Of a stretch of DNA of 64,000 nt, positions 61,593 to 64,000 are shown piece after piece. Both the position numbers and the translations under genes were made by a program. Where the stretch lies: NCBI RefSeq assembly GCF_001282725.1, contig NZ_LN876587.1, positions 144,108 to 208,107 of the forward strand. Direction: 5' to 3'. The stretch's first letter is position 1, and every line of letters starts with the position of its first letter. The notes under the pieces were generated by a model. It was not told where the DNA came from. It saw nothing but the letters and a program-made list of their open reading frames with translations, and did not search any database. This DNA is from Inediibacterium massiliense. GTDB lineage: Bacteria > Bacillota > Clostridia > Peptostreptococcales > Thermotaleaceae.

Positions 61593-61949
61593 TTATTTTT
61601 CTTCGGTAACATGTTCTACTGCTTTTTCAAAAATATCTTGAATATGTTCATCATCTAATGAATAAAAAACATTTTTACCTTCTTTTCGAAAACGAACAAG
61701 TTTGGTATCCCTTAAAAGTTTTAATTGATGAGAAATAGCAGATTTTGTCATATTTAGTAATACGGCGAGATCACATACACACATTTCGTTTTTATCTAGT
61801 GCCCAAAGGATACGAACTCTAGTGCCATCTCCCATAATTTTAAAGAAAGCGGAAAGTTTATCTGCCAAAGCTTTTTGTGGCATCTCTTTCTTTACTTTAT
61901 CAAAAACATCTGCATGAATAATTTCACAATCCGTAGTTTGATGCCGCAT
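61593..61949 (-). CDS. ArsR/SmtB-family metal-responsive repressor
   Basis: Winged-helix repressor of 118 residues; GGAGG precedes the ATG on the minus strand. It carries both metal-site types of the family: an alpha3N-like site (Cys near residue 8 in TTDCEIIH, and MCVCDL in helix 3, near residue 57) and an alpha5-like zinc site (DDEHIQDIFEKAVEHVTE with Asp/His and His/Glu pairs near the C-terminus). This makes it CadC/ZiaR-like, responding to Cd/Pb/Zn-type ions. The recognition helix is MTKSAISHQLKLLRDTKLV. It may control itself through the dyad at 61997-62014 and possibly the TIGR03943 operon; no metal ATPase is adjacent. Confidence 0.92.
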   Translation of the reverse strand: MRHQTTDCEIIHADVFDKVKKEMPQKALADKLSAFFKIMGDGTRVRILWALDKNEMCVCDLAVLLNMTKSAISHQLKLLRDTKLVRFRKEGKNVFYSLDDEHIQDIFEKAVEHVTEEK

Positions 61950-61989
61950 ATTTAGCCTCCTTTATATAATAATTACTACCCTATTCATT

Positions 61990-62014
61990 ATAATTGAGAA
62001 TTATTTCAATTGTC
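61990..62014. promoter_or_regulatory. Dyad upstream of the ArsR-family gene
   Basis: ATAATT-GAG-AATTAT is a perfect inverted repeat starting near 61990, nested with TTGAG...TTTCAA. It lies about 45 bp before the ArsR-family start and in the gap shared with the divergent SelO gene. A self-operator is likely; it also partly resembles a Fur/PerR box. Confidence 0.4.
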
Positions 62015-62242
62015 AAATGTAACCAGGAAAAAAGATGTTATGATTGAATAGATATTTAATGAATATTCAAAAACGAGGGGGTCGTTTTATGAAAAAACAT
62101 TTTCATATAAACCTCTTAGAAACAATTTGAAAGGGTATAATAAATGATATAAAGTAGATACTAAAAATATCATAAAATATTTATGATATTTATTTTTTGT
62201 AAAAGAAAAAACCAAGATAAAAAAATAAAAAAAGGAGATATG

Positions 62243-63718
62243 ATGATAGAAAAAAAAATAATTATGAAAGCAGGATGGAATTTAGATCATAGTTATGCTC
62301 GATTGCCAAACATATTTTTTACCATTCTCAATCCAAGTCCTGTATGTTCACCGAAATTGATTATTTTCAATGATTCTTTGGCAACATCTTTAGGGTTAAA
62401 TGTTGAATCATTAAAAAGCGATAATGGAGTAGCTGTATTTGCTGGAAACCAAATTCCAGAAGGTGCTTTGCCCATTGCTCAAGCTTATGCAGGACATCAA
62501 TTTGGACATTTTACCATGTTAGGGGACGGCCGAGCTGTATTGCTTGGGGAACAAATGACTCCATCAGGCAAGAGAATGGATATTCAGCTTAAAGGATCAG
62601 GAAAAACTCCATATTCTCGCGGCGGTGATGGAAAAGCATCACTAGGGCCCATGCTACGAGAATACATTATTAGCGAAGCGATGTATGCTCTTGGTATTCC
62701 TACTACCCGTAGTTTAGCAGTTGTAACAACAGGTGAGTCTATAATCAGAGACACGGAACAACCTGGTGCTATTTTAACACGAGTAGCAGCGAGTCACATA
62801 CGTATAGGCACTTTTCAATATGCTTCAAAATGGGGAACCATAGATGATCTTAAAGCTTTGGCTGATTATACATTAAAAAGACATTTTCCAAATATTAATA
62901 ATGATGAAAATCCCTATCTTTTTTTACTTCAGGAAGTTATCAAGCGTCAAGCTATGCTGATTGCAAAATGGCAGTTGGTTGGATTTATTCACGGGGTCAT
63001 GAATACGGACAATATGGCTATTAGTGGAGAAACTATCGATTATGGACCTTGTGCCTTTATGGATACTTATGATCCAGAGACAGTATTTAGCTCTATTGAT
63101 CTTCATGGACGTTATGCTTATGAGAATCAACCTCCTATTGCAGCGTGGAATCTAGCTAGGTTTGCTGAAACTTTATTGCCTTTATTACATGTAAATCAGG
63201 AGAAAGCTGTTCAATTAGCTCAAGATGTCATTTCAGATTTTACTAAGCTATATCATGATCATTGGCTTGCAGGAATGAGAGCAAAATTAGGAATATTTAA
63301 TGAAGAATCCCAGGATGAATCTTTAATTGAAAGCCTCCTTAGTATAATGCATAAGTATAGTGCAGACTATACAAATACTTTTCTAGCCTTAACTTTTGAT
63401 AAGTTAGAGGATATGAAATTATTTGATACAAAGGAATTTGATCAGTGGCATCAGCTATGGAAGGATAGATTGAGTAGACAAAAAGAATCCAAAACCTCTT
63501 CTCAACAATTAATGAGAAACTCCAATCCAGCAATTATTCCTCGAAACCATAGAGTAGAAGAAGCATTAGAAGCTGCCGTAAGACAAGGAGACTATAGTGT
63601 GATGGAGAAGTTTCTTGATGTTTTGTCGAATCCATATGAACATTCTAAAGAACAGGCCGAATACGCTACACTACCTCCACCATCTACACGTTGTTATAAA
63701 ACCTTTTGTGGTACTTAA
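62243..63718 (+). CDS. selO: Protein adenylyltransferase SelO (YdiU/UPF0061)
   Basis: Pseudokinase-fold enzyme of about 491 residues that AMPylates protein Ser/Thr/Tyr. The ATG at 62243 follows AAAGGAGA. Family motifs are intact: [20 protein letters not shown] near residue 80, [20 protein letters not shown] near residue 115, [16 protein letters not shown] near 150, and the catalytic/metal region [20 protein letters not shown] near 255. It ends in TFCGT, the conserved C-terminus with a redox-sensitive Cys. In other bacteria it responds to oxidative stress, which fits the peroxiredoxin gene downstream on the other strand. Confidence 0.95.
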   Translation: MIEKKIIMKAGWNLDHSYARLPNIFFTILNPSPVCSPKLIIFNDSLATSLGLNVESLKSDNGVAVFAGNQIPEGALPIAQAYAGHQFGHFTMLGDGRAVLLGEQMTPSGKRMDIQLKGSGKTPYSRGGDGKASLGPMLREYIISEAMYALGIPTTRSLAVVTTGESIIRDTEQPGAILTRVAASHIRIGTFQYASKWGTIDDLKALADYTLKRHFPNINNDENPYLFLLQEVIKRQAMLIAKWQLVGFIHGVMNTDNMAISGETIDYGPCAFMDTYDPETVFSSIDLHGRYAYENQPPIAAWNLARFAETLLPLLHVNQEKAVQLAQDVISDFTKLYHDHWLAGMRAKLGIFNEESQDESLIESLLSIMHKYSADYTNTFLALTFDKLEDMKLFDTKEFDQWHQLWKDRLSRQKESKTSSQQLMRNSNPAIIPRNHRVEEALEAAVRQGDYSVMEKFLDVLSNPYEHSKEQAEYATLPPPSTRCYKTFCGT

Positions 63719-63762
63719 TATAAGCGTAATGAGCTAACAAAATTCAAAATAACTATTATAGG

Positions 63763-63791
63763 GAAAAGGGCATTTTTATGAGCCCTTTTTC
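63763..63791. terminator. Terminator between selO and the peroxiredoxin gene
   Basis: GAAAAGGGC (63763-63771) and GCCCTTTTTC (63782-63791) form a hairpin with A-rich and T-rich flanks, usable from both directions. Confidence 0.75.
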
Positions 63792-63822
63792 TATAAAGAT
63801 ATGGATGATTTGAAGAGATTCA

Positions 63823-64000
63823 TTAGCTGTTGGATAAAATCTGAAAAACTTCATTAATATCAGGTAACTGTTCGGATGGATAAACTTTGACCCATTTTAT
63901 TTTACCATTTTCATCGATAATGATATTCGCACGTTCCGATACGCCTTTAGTTTCATTGAATATTCCATAGTCACGGGCTATTTTGCCATGGGGCCAAAAA
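63823..64000 (-). CDS. Peroxiredoxin (AhpC/TSA), C-terminal part (5' end outside window)
   Basis: On the minus strand the frame is open from the window edge and reads FWPHGKIARDYGIFNETKGV, then SERANIIIDENGKIKWVKVY and PSEQLPDINEVFQILSNS, ending at TAA 63823-63825. This is the C-terminal third of an AhpC/TSA-type peroxiredoxin: the SDFWPHG-type motif, then SER(A)-IIID-G-I, the dimer-interface strand. The peroxidatic Cys lies outside the window. It would reduce peroxides using thioredoxin-like donors. Confidence 0.85.
   Translation of the reverse strand, partial: FWPHGKIARDYGIFNETKGVSERANIIIDENGKIKWVKVYPSEQLPDINEVFQILSNS

Overview
The window looks like chromosome of an anaerobic, low-GC, Gram-positive bacterium of the class Clostridia. 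The signs are strong AT-bias, GGAGG-type ribosome binding sites, frequent TTG/GTG starts, S-layer homology (SLH) surface proteins, a NiFe hydrogenase with its maturation genes, a desulfoferrodoxin-type regulator and many decayed Firmicute mobile elements. I cannot fix the genus. No rRNA, tRNA or CRISPR array was seen.

Layout. 1-2.8 kb: end of an FtsX-type ABC permease, then a wrecked serine recombinase. 2.9-5.1 kb: split chromate transporter (two ChrA halves) with a divergent LysR regulator. 5.2-10.7 kb: AraC regulator, iron-siderophore ABC importer and MATE exporter; a shared palindrome precedes both the regulator and the importer. 10.8-14.2 kb: XRE-cupin regulator divergent from a DMT exporter, a cupin pseudogene, and a second MATE gene behind a 50-nt attenuator-like hairpin. 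14.4-16.6 kb: an IS3 relic, a BlaR1-type protease fused to an LCP domain, and a decapitated blaI. 16.9-23.6 kb: MalT-like STAND/LuxR regulator, tandem DUF2442 protein and an NHL-repeat SLH protein. 24-33.2 kb: YbjQ-like protein, GHKL/LytTR two-component system and a giant SLH protein. 33.7-42.5 kb: cytochrome b5-like protein, methyltransferase, NiFe hydrogenase small and large subunits, maturation protease, HypA-like protein, and hypF, C, D, E (no hypB). 42.6-48.5 kb: a cupin gene followed by an intact Tn3-family transposon (TGTAT target duplication) carrying two secreted-protein genes of unknown role. 48.5-56 kb: group II intron relic, arginase-fold protein, a staygreen (SGR) homologue divergent from a third SLH protein, each with its own Fur box, then an IS66 relic. 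56-64 kb: secreted protein of unknown role, permease plus TIGR03943 pair, MgtE, an XRE-desulfoferrodoxin fusion regulator, ArsR/SmtB repressor, SelO, and the 3' end of a peroxiredoxin.

Themes. Metal handling dominates: chromate, siderophore iron, Fur-controlled genes, Ni hydrogenase assembly, Mg, and a probable zinc or heavy-metal repressor. Three SLH proteins share one C-terminal module, so the stretch also builds the cell surface. Most likely to repay work: the Fur-controlled staygreen/SLH pair, the Tn3 cargo, the stripped-down hydrogenase cluster (CxxN small subunit, HypA without zinc site, no HypB), the BlaR1-LCP fusion, and the desulfoferrodoxin-like regulator.
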